DNA from: DATGPD01 sp041398565
GTDB taxonomy: Bacteria; Planctomycetota; UBA1135; UBA2386
Length of the DNA stretch: 64,000 nucleotides
NCBI GenBank assembly: GCA_041398565.1
Contig: JAWKUN010000004.1
Location: 1,116,001-1,180,000, forward strand
Direction of reading: 5' to 3'
The stretch's first letter is position 1; the number at the start of each line of letters is the position of its first letter. Below, one piece after another: positions 1 through 8,329 of this stretch. The position numbers and the translations under genes were made by a program. The notes beneath the pieces are model-generated. The model saw nothing but the letters and a program-made list of their open reading frames with translations. It made no database searches and had not been told where the DNA came from.

Positions 1-1035
1 CCGCGTCAGCAGAGCGTCGCGCCGCTCCTCCTGCTGACGGTAGTCCGGGTTGGGGATCGTCTTGGTCGCCGGCACCGGAGTCTTGGCGACGAGCTCCTCC
101 TGTGCCTTGGCCAGCTGTTGTTCGTACAGCGTCCGCTGCTGGGTCCCCGGCTGGTAGTAGTCCTTCGTGCGCTTCAGGTGGGCGATGCGAGCTTGCAGGA
201 CGAGCAGCTCTTGCCCCAGCAACGGGTCGATCGGCGGCGGCGGCGCCGGGATGCGCGGCTCGATCATGCCGCCGTCGAGGGTCTGACGCAGGGCGTCGAG
301 CTCCACCTCGAGTTCGTCGCGCTCGCTTTCCGCCAGCGCCAGCAGGCGCCTGTCTTCGAGCCGCGCCGCCTCCAGCGTGGGCGCGCCCTGCAGCTTGCTG
401 TCGGCACGCATGCTCGGGTCGAGCTTGTTCTTCTGCTCCCAGGTCGCCACCTCGCGGGCGAGCGACTCCACCAGCTCTTCGATGCCGGCCTTGCGCTCCT
501 GCACCTCGCGACGAACCTCGCGGTTGTCGCTCTCGACTTTGTCCTTCTGCGCCTTGATCCAGGCATCGCGCAGCGCGTTGGTGAACTCCGCCGCGCGGTG
601 GCCGTCGGTGTCCCGATAGGAGATGCGCAGGATGGTGTTGGCACGGTCGCGCCGGGAACCGGTGCCCACGTCGGCCACGCTCACCCGCCGCGTCACCTCG
701 GCGACGAAGTCGGCGCGCGCGTCCTCGTCGTCGCTGTGCGCCTCGGGCCAGTCGAGGCTGTCGAGCACCTCGGGCACCCGTGCCGGAATCAGATGGTTGG
801 CCTGGGCGAGCAGCTCCTCGAGCGGATCGGTGAGCTGGCGATCACGGTCGGTGAGCATCGCTTCGGCGTTGAACCGGACCTCGGTCCAGGCCTCGTAGTA
901 GCGCGGCATCGCCACGGCGATCAGCGCACCGACCAGCATGCCCAGCAGGCTGACCGGCAGCACCGTCCACTTCCTCCGCTTGAGGAGGTCGACGTAGCGC
1001 GAGATCGAGATCTGCGGTAGGTCGAGGTTGGTCAT
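1..1035 (-). CDS. Wzz/chain-length-determinant-type polysaccharide protein (3' end outside window)
   Basis: The reading frame opens with ATG at 1033-1035 and stays open to base 1, so about 345 residues are visible and the C-terminus is missing. Residues 1-23 are a cytoplasmic lead ending in a basic KRRK patch. Residues 24-43 form a membrane segment (LPVSLLGMLVGALIAVAM). A long charged, helix-rich periplasmic region with many Glu, Arg and Gln follows, and a PNPDY motif lies near the visible end. This plan fits Wzz/GumC-type co-polymerases, which set chain length or couple polymer to export at the inner membrane. It starts 22 bases after the stop of the Wza-like gene in the same direction, which supports a shared export role. 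Whether a C-terminal kinase domain follows cannot be seen. Confidence 0.8.
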   Translation of the reverse strand, partial: MTNLDLPQISISRYVDLLKRRKWTVLPVSLLGMLVGALIAVAMPRYYEAWTEVRFNAEAMLTDRDRQLTDPLEELLAQANHLIPARVPEVLDSLDWPEAHSDDEDARADFVAEVTRRVSVADVGTGSRRDRANTILRISYRDTDGHRAAEFTNALRDAWIKAQKDKVESDNREVRREVQERKAGIEELVESLAREVATWEQKNKLDPSMRADSKLQGAPTLEAARLEDRRLLALAESERDELEVELDALRQTLDGGMIEPRIPAPPPPIDPLLGQELLVLQARIAHLKRTKDYYQPGTQQRTLYEQQLAKAQEELVAKTPVPATKTIPNPDYRQQEERRDALLTR

Positions 1036-1057
1036 GACGATGCTGGTGAGGAGCGGG

Positions 1058-1900
1058 TCAGAAGAAGTAGCCGCCGCGCCCGTAGTAGATGCCGTTGCTG
1101 TTGGTCAGCGTGTCGTAGGTGAACTGCACGCTGGCGAGGCCGAACAGCGACGCCACGACGACGCGCAGCGGTTCCAGCAGCTTCTGCAGGAAGCGAGTGA
1201 GCGCGCCGAAGAAGGTCGGCGGCATGTAGACGAAGTCGTTCTCCTGCAGGCGGATGTTGTAGGTGGTGTTGCCGGTCTCGATCATCTCGCGCAGGTTGAT
1301 CTCGACCTGGAAGGGGTTCTGCGCATCCGGCCGCGTGACACGGATGCGGCCGAGGTTGGCCAGCGTCGACCAGCCGGTCGTGCTGATCAGCTCGAGGATG
1401 GTGATGTCCGGCTTGACGACCGGGAAACGGTGCACTGGACCGAACTCCCCGTACAGGTAGATCGTCTTGCCGGCGCCGAAGATGCGCGCCTGGACCTTGA
1501 CCGGGAAGGTGAAGATCGATTGCAGGCGCTCCGACACCAGGGCGCCCAGTGCCGCCTCGGTCAGCCCGAGCACGTAGGTCGGACCCAGGTAGGGGATCAT
1601 CAGCGTGCCGTCGATGCCCACCGGCTGCGACACCGTGAGCAGCGACAGCATCTCGGCGCCGGGGGTGAGCTGCGCCAACGGGTCGACCAGGAACTGCACC
1701 AGGTCGCCGCCGGCGACGTAGTTCTCGGTCGTGGCCACGCCCTGCGCGCGGGTGCCGAACCCCTTCTCGTTGAGGATCTCGGCCAGGCGCTTGTCCTCCA
1801 CCGACGTGCACGCCGAGGCGAGCACGCACCAGAGCAGGCCCAGACCCAGGACCCAGGCGAGCAGCCAGGCAGGTCTGTCGGACGTGGACTTCGACTTCAT
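1058..1900 (-). CDS. Wza-like polysaccharide export lipoprotein (Poly_export/SLBB)
   Basis: 280 residues from the ATG at 1898-1900. Residues 11-31 form a lipoprotein signal with lipobox LASAC (Cys31), so the product should be an outer-membrane-directed lipoprotein. The middle carries a Poly_export-like region (GIDGTLMIPYLGPTYVLGLT) and then an SLBB-like ligand domain (IYLYGEFGPVHRFPVVKP). The C-terminus has an amphipathic stretch and an aromatic end (YYGRGGYFF), as expected near an outer-membrane pore. Known Wza proteins form the export channel for capsule or exopolysaccharide. It sits between the sugar-nucleotide genes and the Wzz-like gene, all on the same strand. An in-frame ATG 30 bases upstream (MAGDG...) is an alternative start, but the shorter form gives a more typical signal peptide. 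Confidence 0.85.
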   Translation of the reverse strand: MKSKSTSDRPAWLLAWVLGLGLLWCVLASACTSVEDKRLAEILNEKGFGTRAQGVATTENYVAGGDLVQFLVDPLAQLTPGAEMLSLLTVSQPVGIDGTLMIPYLGPTYVLGLTEAALGALVSERLQSIFTFPVKVQARIFGAGKTIYLYGEFGPVHRFPVVKPDITILELISTTGWSTLANLGRIRVTRPDAQNPFQVEINLREMIETGNTTYNIRLQENDFVYMPPTFFGALTRFLQKLLEPLRVVVASLFGLASVQFTYDTLTNSNGIYYGRGGYFF

Positions 1901-2063
1901 CTCGAGGTGCGGGGAACCATCGCCGGCCATCGGCGCATCGTAAATGAGGCCAGTCAGCAAAGAACACGCCAGGCCGGATCCCCTGGTGTTATCGGCTCGG
2001 CGGCACCCGCGAAGTGACCGACGACGACGGTCCGCCGGCCCGGGGTCGGAAAGCGGCCAGTGC

Positions 2064-2648
2064 CTACTTCTTGCCGGCCGCCTCGTCCTGACCGGCCTTG
2101 CCGTTCTTGCCGTCCTCGGCGGCTGCGCCGGCCGCGGGCAGCACCCAACCGCGGCCGTCGGCGTGCACTCCGAGGCCCGCGGGCATGGTGCCGTCGGCAT
2201 GGATGAAGATGAGGCTCGGGGCACCGGAGTCGGCGATGGCGGCGTGCAGCCGTGGCTTGTTGCCCTTGTCGTGCATGAGGAAGTGCGGGTGATCGCCCAC
2301 GTCGACCGCTTGGGTGATGCGCCCGTGCCCCTGGTTGTCGCGCAGGTAGGTGTAGACCTCGCCGTTCTTCACCAAGGCCTCCCAGCGCTTGTGACCCTCG
2401 CCATCCAGCAGAGCCAGCGAAGGGTGCTGATCGTCGAGCAGGCAGAAGCTGCCGCGCAGGTTGCCCTTGGAGTCGACCAGGCGGAACTCGGTGGCAGTGA
2501 CTGGCTCGGCCGCGGGCTGGAGCGGCCGAGCCGCCAGGAGTGTCAGGCCGGCCACCGCCCCGACGCCGAGAAGGAGAAGGCTGCGCGTGCGTCGCAGCGA
2601 GCGTTCGAGCACCTGAACGCGGAGAGCCAAACTGAGGTCAGTCGCCAT
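2064..2648 (-). CDS. Membrane-anchored protein with repeated DxxG units, unknown function
   Basis: 194 residues from the ATG at 2646-2648. A short basic N-terminus is followed by one membrane segment at about residues 23-41 (LLLLGVGAVAGLTLLAA). The rest, likely outside the cytoplasm, has short beta-type units spaced roughly 20-30 residues apart around a D-x-x/G-x-x-R pattern (LVDSKGNLRG, LLDGEGHKRW, HDKGNKPRLH). The tail is rich in Ala, Gly and Lys. No known family is recognised. It lies between rfbB and the Wza-like gene in the polysaccharide cluster. The frame continues upstream into the hairpin repeat at 2664-2747; I chose the start outside that repeat. ATG at 2655-2657 is equally possible. 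Confidence 0.7.
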   Translation of the reverse strand: MATDLSLALRVQVLERSLRRTRSLLLLGVGAVAGLTLLAARPLQPAAEPVTATEFRLVDSKGNLRGSFCLLDDQHPSLALLDGEGHKRWEALVKNGEVYTYLRDNQGHGRITQAVDVGDHPHFLMHDKGNKPRLHAAIADSGAPSLIFIHADGTMPAGLGVHADGRGWVLPAAGAAAEDGKNGKAGQDEAAGKK

Positions 2649-2663
2649 CCCCAGCATGCTAAT

Positions 2664-2747
2664 CAACAGAGTGGAGTCAGACACCAACTGGCGGTTTCGC
2701 TCGGGGAAAGCCCGTAGCGAAAGCGAAGTTCGGTGCCTGACTCCGCC
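2664..2747. repeat. Copy A of the dispersed 28-nt repeat, head-to-head pair forming a hairpin of about 72 nt
   Basis: Two inverted arms of the same element face each other. The left arm is 2673-2701 (GGAGTCAGACACCAACT then TTTCGCT) and the right arm is 2716-2744 (AGCGAAA then GGTGCCTGACTCC). The loop is about 14 nt. The arms pair with a few mismatches. The element lies just past the rfbB stop, so it could end or stabilise the rfb transcript. Other single copies are at 35151, 39988 and 41399. Confidence 0.8.
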
Positions 2748-2753
2748 TTGCTA

Positions 2754-3770
2754 CTAGCGCACGCGGTCGCCGTACTGCTTCTCGTAGTAGTCCTGGTAGG
2801 CGCCGCTGCGCACGCGCTCCCACCAGGCACGGTGGTCGACATACCAGCGCACGGTGGCCTGCAGACCCTGTTCGAAGGTGTGGCGCGGCCCCCATCCCAG
2901 CTCGCGCTGCACCTTGGTGATGTCCATGGCGTAACGGCGGTCGTGGCCTGGGCGATCCTTGACGTAGTGGATGAGTTCGTCACCCTTGCCCAAAGCCGAC
3001 AGGATGGCGCGGACGACGGTGATGTTCTCCATCTCGGCCTCGCCGCCGAGGTTGTAGACCTCGCCGACCTCGCCCTTGTCCATCACCGCCAGCACGCCCT
3101 CGCAGTGGTCGGTGACGTAGATCCAGTCGCGCACGTTCTTGCCGTCGCCGTACACCGGCAGCTTCTTGCCCTCGAGCGCGTTGGCGATCATCAAGGGGAT
3201 CAGCTTCTCGGGAAACTGGAAGGGGCCGTAGTTGTTCGAGCACCGCGTCGTCACCGCCGGAAAGCCGTGAGTGTGGAACGCGGCGCGCACCAGAAGGTCG
3301 CTGCCGGTCTTGGTGGCCGAGTAGGGCGAGTTGGGCTGGAGCGGCGTGTCCTCGCGGAACTTCCCGGTCGGCCCCAGCGTGCCGTAGACCTCGTCCGTGC
3401 TCACGTGCACGAAGCGGTCGACCTCCCACTTGCGCGCCAGATCGATGAGGATCTGCGTGCCGAGCACATTGGTGGTCACGAACGCATCCGCACCGAGGAT
3501 GCTGCGGTCGACGTGGCTCTCGGCGGCGAAATGCACCACGACGTCGGGCCGGTGCGCCTTGAAGGCCGCATCGGCCTCGACCCGATCGGTGATGTCGGCG
3601 CGCACGAAGGCGTAGCGCGGGTTCTTCTCGACGTCGGTCAGGTTCTCGAGGTTGCCCGCGTAGGTGAGGGCGTCGAGGTTGACCACCTCGTGCTCGGTGC
3701 GCTCGAGCAGCAGCCGCACGAAGTTCGAACCGATGAAGCCGGCGCCGCCGGTGACCAGGACCTTGCTCAC
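2754..3770 (-). CDS. rfbB: dTDP-glucose 4,6-dehydratase RfbB/RmlB
   Basis: 338 residues. The enzyme converts dTDP-glucose to dTDP-4-keto-6-deoxyglucose with bound NAD, the second step of dTDP-rhamnose synthesis in the cytoplasm. The N-terminus has the Rossmann motif VTGGAGFIGS (residues 6-15). The dehydratase-specific STDEVYG lies at 124-130 and the catalytic YxxxK at Tyr150/Lys154 (PYSATK). The signature RCSNNYGPFQFPEKLIP follows. Length matches the family. I chose the GTG at 3768-3770 because it starts exactly at the Rossmann strand, has a GAGG ribosome site upstream, and overlaps the rfbD stop by 4 nt (GTGA), implying translational coupling. Confidence 0.95.
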   Translation of the reverse strand: MSKVLVTGGAGFIGSNFVRLLLERTEHEVVNLDALTYAGNLENLTDVEKNPRYAFVRADITDRVEADAAFKAHRPDVVVHFAAESHVDRSILGADAFVTTNVLGTQILIDLARKWEVDRFVHVSTDEVYGTLGPTGKFREDTPLQPNSPYSATKTGSDLLVRAAFHTHGFPAVTTRCSNNYGPFQFPEKLIPLMIANALEGKKLPVYGDGKNVRDWIYVTDHCEGVLAVMDKGEVGEVYNLGGEAEMENITVVRAILSALGKGDELIHYVKDRPGHDRRYAMDITKVQRELGWGPRHTFEQGLQATVRWYVDHRAWWERVRSGAYQDYYEKQYGDRVR

Positions 3771-4636
3771 TTGAGTTCCTCTTTCAGGTAGCGCCGCACG
3801 GCGTCCAGGTAGTGCGGCAGCGGCTTGCCCCGCAGCGCCGCCAGGCGCGACGTGTCGAGCACCGAGTATGTCGGCCGGCGCGCCGGCCGCACCATCTGGG
3901 CGCTGCTGATCGGCGCCACATCGACCTTGCAGCCGGCCTCGCGCACGATGTCGCGCGCGAAGTCGTACCACGAGCATTGCCCCTCGTTGGAGCAGTGGTA
4001 GACGCCGCTGGCGCCCGGCGCCTCGGCGACGTCGAGAATGGCGTCGGCGAGATCCTCGGTGTAGGTGGGTCGCCCCACCTGATCGTTCACCACCTGCAGG
4101 TTCTCGCCCTTGAGCGCCTTGTTGAGGATGGCGCGCGGGAAGTTCTTGCCGCCCGGCCCGAAGACCCACGACGTGCGCACCACGCAGAAGCCGGGCTGCG
4201 CCGCCGCCAGGACGGCGCGCTCTCCCGACAGCTTGCTCCAGCCGTAGGCCGACAGGGGCCCGGGCATGGCGTCGACCGGCAGCGGCGCCGTCGCGCGGCC
4301 GTCGAACACGAAGTCGGTGCTCACGTAGACGAGCCGGCACCCCACCGCGGCGCACGCCGCGGCGACGTTCGCGGTGCCGTGGCCGTTCACCGCCTCGGCC
4401 TTGCGCGGGTTCAGCTCGCAACCGTCGACGTCGGTCCAGGCGCCGAGGTGCAGCACGGCGCGCGGCCGATACTTCAGCACCCATCGCAGCACCTGCGTCC
4501 GGTCGTCGACCGAAACCTGTTCGAGCCCGGCCCCGGGCACGTCGGCGCCCGCAGCGTCCTTGCCGCGCTTCTTCGCCAGCTGCAGCGTGATGCGGCCGAG
4601 CTGGCCCGCGGCACCCGTCACCAAGTAGTCGACCAT
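3767..4636 (-). CDS. rfbD: dTDP-4-dehydrorhamnose reductase RfbD/RmlD
   Basis: 289 residues. It reduces dTDP-4-dehydrorhamnose to dTDP-L-rhamnose with NAD(P)H. The cofactor motif TGAAGQLG is at residues 7-14. VSTDFVFDG and the catalytic YGWSK (Tyr131, Lys135) follow, as does RTSWVFGPGGKNF, all typical of RmlD. It lies between rfbA (28-nt gap) and rfbB (4-nt overlap) in one operon. No rfbC (3,5-epimerase), which should act just before this enzyme, is present in the window. Confidence 0.95.
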   Translation of the reverse strand: MVDYLVTGAAGQLGRITLQLAKKRGKDAAGADVPGAGLEQVSVDDRTQVLRWVLKYRPRAVLHLGAWTDVDGCELNPRKAEAVNGHGTANVAAACAAVGCRLVYVSTDFVFDGRATAPLPVDAMPGPLSAYGWSKLSGERAVLAAAQPGFCVVRTSWVFGPGGKNFPRAILNKALKGENLQVVNDQVGRPTYTEDLADAILDVAEAPGASGVYHCSNEGQCSWYDFARDIVREAGCKVDVAPISSAQMVRPARRPTYSVLDTSRLAALRGKPLPHYLDAVRRYLKEELK

Positions 4637-4664
4637 GCGCGTTCCTGCTGCGGGGAGCGACGAC

Positions 4665-5399
4665 CTACAGATCCATGCGGTTGGCGCCGCCCTCCGCCAC
4701 CAGGTTGCTGGCGCGGTGCAGCGAGTCGAACGTGCCGGCGTCGGTCCACCAGCCCTTCAAGACGTCAGCGGTGAGCTGACCACGCTGGATGTAGGCGTTG
4801 TTGACGTCGGTGATCTCGAACTCGCCGCGCTCGGACGGACGCAGCGCCCGGATGATCTCCCAAACCTGGCCGTCGAACATGTAGATGCCGATCACCGCCA
4901 GGTTGGTCTCGGGGTGCTTCGGCTTCTCGACGATCTTCGCCACCTTGCCGTCCTGCAGCGTGGCGACACCGAAGCGCTCGGGATCGTCGACTTCCTTCAG
5001 CATGATCTTGGCGCCCTGCTCCTGGCGCTTGAAGTCGTCGACCGCCTTCTTGATGTTGCCTTCGATGATGTTGTCGCCGAGGACGACGCACACCTTGTCG
5101 CCCTCGATGAAGTGCTCTGCGAGCTTGAGCGCGTCGGCGATACCGCCCTCGCCCTGCTGGTAGGTGTAGGCGAGATCCTTCAGGCCGAACTCGGCGCCGT
5201 TGCCGAGGAGCTGCAGGAAGTGCCCGGCACTGTTGCCACCGGTGACGATCATGATGTCCGTGATCCCCGCGTTCACCAGACACTGGATCGGGTAGTACAC
5301 CATCGGCTTGTCGTAGACCGGAAGCAGGTGCTTGTTGGTCACCTTGGTCAACGGATACAGCCGTGTTCCGAGACCACCGGCGAGGACGACGCCTTTCAT
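4665..5399 (-). CDS. rfbA: Glucose-1-phosphate thymidylyltransferase, short RmlA type
   Basis: 244 residues. It forms dTDP-glucose from dTTP and glucose-1-phosphate. The nucleotide-binding signature AGGLGTRLYPLT is at residues 7-18. LGDNI (metal and nucleotide site), DDPERFGVA, EKPKHP and GWWTDAGT follow. It is shorter than RmlA of about 290 residues and matches the roughly 245-residue type found in Bacillus, which lacks the C-terminal extension. The start ATG overlaps the stop of the upstream epimerase by 4 nt (ATGA). Its place beside rfbD and rfbB supports the thymidylyl assignment over other sugar nucleotidyltransferases. Confidence 0.9.
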   Translation of the reverse strand: MKGVVLAGGLGTRLYPLTKVTNKHLLPVYDKPMVYYPIQCLVNAGITDIMIVTGGNSAGHFLQLLGNGAEFGLKDLAYTYQQGEGGIADALKLAEHFIEGDKVCVVLGDNIIEGNIKKAVDDFKRQEQGAKIMLKEVDDPERFGVATLQDGKVAKIVEKPKHPETNLAVIGIYMFDGQVWEIIRALRPSERGEFEITDVNNAYIQRGQLTADVLKGWWTDAGTFDSLHRASNLVAEGGANRMDL

Positions 5400-6340
5400 C
5401 GATATTGGCTCCGATACCAGTCGTAGGTTCGCTTAAGGCCCTCAGAGAACGGGACCTGTGCGCAAAAGTCCAGAAGCTCGCGCGCCTTGCTGACGTCGGC
5501 GCGCGAGTGCTTGACATCGCCCGAGCGTGGCGGCGCGAAGTCGGGATCCACCTGCACTCCGGCGTATTGCGCCAGGGTCTGCAGCAACTCCAGGATGGTG
5601 TAGCTGCCACCGCAAGCCAGGTTCACCACATGACAGCCCTGGGTCGGCGCCTGCATGGCGGCGATCAGCCCGCGCGCCACGTCCTCGACGTAGGTGAAGT
5701 CGCGCGACTGCGAGCCGTCGCCGTCGATGCGCGGCCTCCGCCCCGCGAGAAGCGCGTAGCAGAACGCGGCGATCACCCCCGAGTAGGGGCTGTCGGGCAC
5801 CTGACGCGGGCCGAACACGTTGAAGAAACGCGTCACGACCACGGGAATGCCGTAGACGTGCGCGAACGACCGGCAGTACAGCTCGCCGGCGAGCTTGGTG
5901 GCCGCGTACGGCGACAACGGGTTCTCGCGGAGGTCTTCGCGCTTGGCCGGCGCATCGTGATCGCCGTAGGCAGACGAAGATCCGGCGTAGACGACCTTGG
6001 TGCCGGTGCGTCGCGCGTGGTCCAGCACCTGCAGGGTGCCCAGGGCGTTGGCTTCGTGGCTCTCCAGCGGCGCCTCGACGCTGCGCGCGACCGACGGCAG
6101 GGCAGCCAGGTGGAAGATCCCGGCCACCCCGGCGCGCGTGGCCGCCGCGATGGCATCGGGGTCGGTGATACTGCCGCGCACGACGCTCAGGCGGTCACCT
6201 CGCAGCGGCGCCAGGTTGTCCTCGCGGCCGGTGGCGAAGTTGTCGAGCACGACGACCTCGCTGCCATGGGCCAGCAGGTGCTCGGTGAGGTGGGAGCCGA
6301 TGAATCCGGCGCCGCCGGTGACCAGATAGCGTTCGCTCAT
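5396..6340 (-). CDS. NAD-dependent sugar-nucleotide 4-epimerase, WbpP/GalE-like
   Basis: 314 residues of the extended short-chain dehydrogenase family. VTGGAGFIGS is at residues 7-16. The active-site Ser run and tyrosine motif are AGSSSAYGD (119-127) and SPYAATK (Tyr145, Lys149). RFFNVFGPRQ and the proline/serine-rich stretch after it resemble WbpP-type UDP-GlcNAc/UDP-GlcNAcA C4-epimerases. GalE-like activity on UDP-glucose is the other option, and the substrate cannot be decided from sequence alone. It overlaps both neighbours by 4 nt (ATGA), so it is in one transcript with rfbA and the next epimerase. Confidence 0.85.
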   Translation of the reverse strand: MSERYLVTGGAGFIGSHLTEHLLAHGSEVVVLDNFATGREDNLAPLRGDRLSVVRGSITDPDAIAAATRAGVAGIFHLAALPSVARSVEAPLESHEANALGTLQVLDHARRTGTKVVYAGSSSAYGDHDAPAKREDLRENPLSPYAATKLAGELYCRSFAHVYGIPVVVTRFFNVFGPRQVPDSPYSGVIAAFCYALLAGRRPRIDGDGSQSRDFTYVEDVARGLIAAMQAPTQGCHVVNLACGGSYTILELLQTLAQYAGVQVDPDFAPPRSGDVKHSRADVSKARELLDFCAQVPFSEGLKRTYDWYRSQYR

Positions 6341-7311
6341 GCCACGTTTCCCGCCGCTCGCTCCGCCAAGTACCAGCGCGCGAACCGCTCGATGCCTTCG
6401 TCCATTCCGACCCGCGGCCTGAAGCCGAGCTCGCGTTCGGCGAGCTGCACGTCGGCATACGTCTGCTTGACGTCGCCCGGCTGCTCCGGGCGCCGGTCGA
6501 GGACGGCGGCCTTGCCGAAGGCCTTCTCCAGCTTCTGGACGAGCTCGGTGAGCGAGGTCGTGTGGCTGCCACCGAGGTTGTAGATCCGGTAGCCGTCGGC
6601 CCGCTGCAAGGCGCTGACCACACCGGCGACCACGTCGTCGACGTAGGTGTAGTCGCGCCGGGTGGTGCCGTCGCCGAAGAACGGCAGCGGCTCACCGCGG
6701 ACGATGGCGCGGCTGAACTTGTGGATGGCCATCTCGGGACGCTGGCCCGGACCGTAGACGGTGAAGAAGCGCAGGCAGGTCACCGGGCTGGCCCACAGGT
6801 GATGGAAGGCGGCGCACACCACTTCCCCGGCCTTCTTGCTGGCGGCGTAGGGCGACACCGGACGATCGACCGGGTCGCTCTCGCGGAACGGCAGCTTGTC
6901 GCTGCCGCCGTAGACCGACGAGCTGCTGGCGAACACGAACGGCACCGGTCCTGGCAGGCGGCGCAGCGCTTCGAGCAACGTCTGCGTTCCGGTGACGTTC
7001 ACGTCCATGTAGCGGACGGGGTCCTGGATCGACGGACGCACTCCGGCCAGCGCCGCGATGTGCAACACCGCCGTCGCGTCGCGCAACGCCGCCTGGCACG
7101 CCTCGGCATCGCGGATGTCGCCCTCGACGAACTCGAACGCGCCGCTTGGCGCCGTCGCCTGCAGCGCCTGCAGGTTGCGGCGCTTGATGCGCACGTCGTA
7201 GAACGGATCGAGGTTGTCGAGGATCACGACGCGCGACCCGCTCGCCAGCAGCTGGCGGGCGACGTGCGAGCCGATGAAACCGGCTCCTCCGGTGATGAGG
7301 ATCTTGTCCAC
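6337..7311 (-). CDS. UDP-glucuronate 4-epimerase-like NAD-dependent epimerase
   Basis: 324 residues from the GTG at 7309-7311, which places the Rossmann motif ITGGAGFIGS at residues 6-15. A motif like NxDPFYDVxIKxxNL (33-47) is typical of UDP-glucuronate 4-epimerases. FASSSSVYGG and SPYAASK (Tyr155, Lys159) are the catalytic elements, and RFFTVYGPGQRPEMA fits the same group. The expected reaction is UDP-glucuronate to UDP-galacturonate. It shares UDP-glucuronate with the decarboxylase 37 bases upstream. The frame is open further upstream, but that stretch has no family similarity and overlaps the decarboxylase gene, so the GTG is preferred. Confidence 0.85.
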   Translation of the reverse strand: MDKILITGGAGFIGSHVARQLLASGSRVVILDNLDPFYDVRIKRRNLQALQATAPSGAFEFVEGDIRDAEACQAALRDATAVLHIAALAGVRPSIQDPVRYMDVNVTGTQTLLEALRRLPGPVPFVFASSSSVYGGSDKLPFRESDPVDRPVSPYAASKKAGEVVCAAFHHLWASPVTCLRFFTVYGPGQRPEMAIHKFSRAIVRGEPLPFFGDGTTRRDYTYVDDVVAGVVSALQRADGYRIYNLGGSHTTSLTELVQKLEKAFGKAAVLDRRPEQPGDVKQTYADVQLAERELGFRPRVGMDEGIERFARWYLAERAAGNVA

Positions 7312-7348
7312 GGCTACCTGGGTTGGCGACAAGGAGCGAGGCCCGGAC

Positions 7349-8305
7349 TCAGACCTGCACTCCCAGCTTCTTGCGGAAGTACTCGGTGGTGCGACGTAGC
7401 CCCTCCTCGAGCACCACCTTCGGCTCCCAGTTGCCGAGCACGCGCTGTGCCTTGCCGATGTCCGGACGCCGGACCTTGGGGTCGTCTTGCGGCAACGGCC
7501 GGAACTCGAATCCGACCTTGGCGCCAGTGGCATCGAGCACGGCCTGGCCGAACTCCAGAATGGTCATCTCACGCGGGTTGCCGATGTTCACCGGCTCGAC
7601 CTCGTTGCTGTTGAGCAGGCGGAACACGCCCTCCACCAGGTCGTCGACGTAGCAGAAACTGCGGGTCTGTTTGCCGTCGCCGTACACGGTCAGCGGCTCG
7701 CCGCGCAGCGCTTGGCTCATGAACGCCGGCAGCACCCGGCCGTCCTCGAGGCGCATGCGCGGACCGTAGGTGTTGAAGATGCGCACGATGCGCGTCTGCA
7801 GGCCGTGCTCGCGGTGGTAGCCCATCGTCAGAGCCTCGGCGAAGCGCTTGGCCTCGTCGTACACCGAACGCGGACCGATCGGATTGACGTTGCCCCAGTA
7901 GTCCTCGCGCTGCGGGTGCATGAGCGGGTCGCCGTACACCTCGCTGGTGCTGGCCAGCAGAAAGCGCGCCCCCTTCTCGCGGGCCAGGCCGAGGGCCTTG
8001 TGGGTTCCGAGGCTGCCCACCTTGGCGGTCTGGATCGGGAACTCCAGATAGTCGCGCGGGCTCGCCGGCGAGGCGAAGTGCAGCACGTCGTCCACGGGAC
8101 CGGGCACGTGGATGTAGTGCGTCACGTCCTGGTGGTGGAACACGAAGTCGCTTCGCGCCATCAGGTGCTCGATGTTGGCGAGCGCCCCGGTGATCAGGTT
8201 GTCCATACAGACCACCTGGTAGCCCTCGGCCAGGAAGCGCTCGCAGAGGTGCGAGCCGATGAAGCCGGCACCTCCGGTGATCAGGACTCGTCGTTTGCTT
8301 GTCAT
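7349..8305 (-). CDS. UDP-glucuronate decarboxylase (UDP-xylose synthase)
   Basis: 318 residues. It converts UDP-glucuronate to UDP-xylose with NAD. ITGGAGFIGSHL lies at 9-20. Family-specific features are HFASPASPRDY (about 76-86), the STSEVYGDP active site (Glu122) and GPRSVYDEAKR (Tyr149, Lys153), then RIFNTYGPRM and GDGKQTRSFCYVDDL. These patterns separate it from plain 4-epimerases. It is the first of six co-directional sugar-nucleotide genes. A UDP-glucose dehydrogenase to supply UDP-glucuronate is not in the window. Confidence 0.92.
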   Translation of the reverse strand: MTSKRRVLITGGAGFIGSHLCERFLAEGYQVVCMDNLITGALANIEHLMARSDFVFHHQDVTHYIHVPGPVDDVLHFASPASPRDYLEFPIQTAKVGSLGTHKALGLAREKGARFLLASTSEVYGDPLMHPQREDYWGNVNPIGPRSVYDEAKRFAEALTMGYHREHGLQTRIVRIFNTYGPRMRLEDGRVLPAFMSQALRGEPLTVYGDGKQTRSFCYVDDLVEGVFRLLNSNEVEPVNIGNPREMTILEFGQAVLDATGAKVGFEFRPLPQDDPKVRRPDIGKAQRVLGNWEPKVVLEEGLRRTTEYFRKKLGVQV

Positions 8306-8329
8306 GTGTGTGATCTCGGATCGCCCGCC

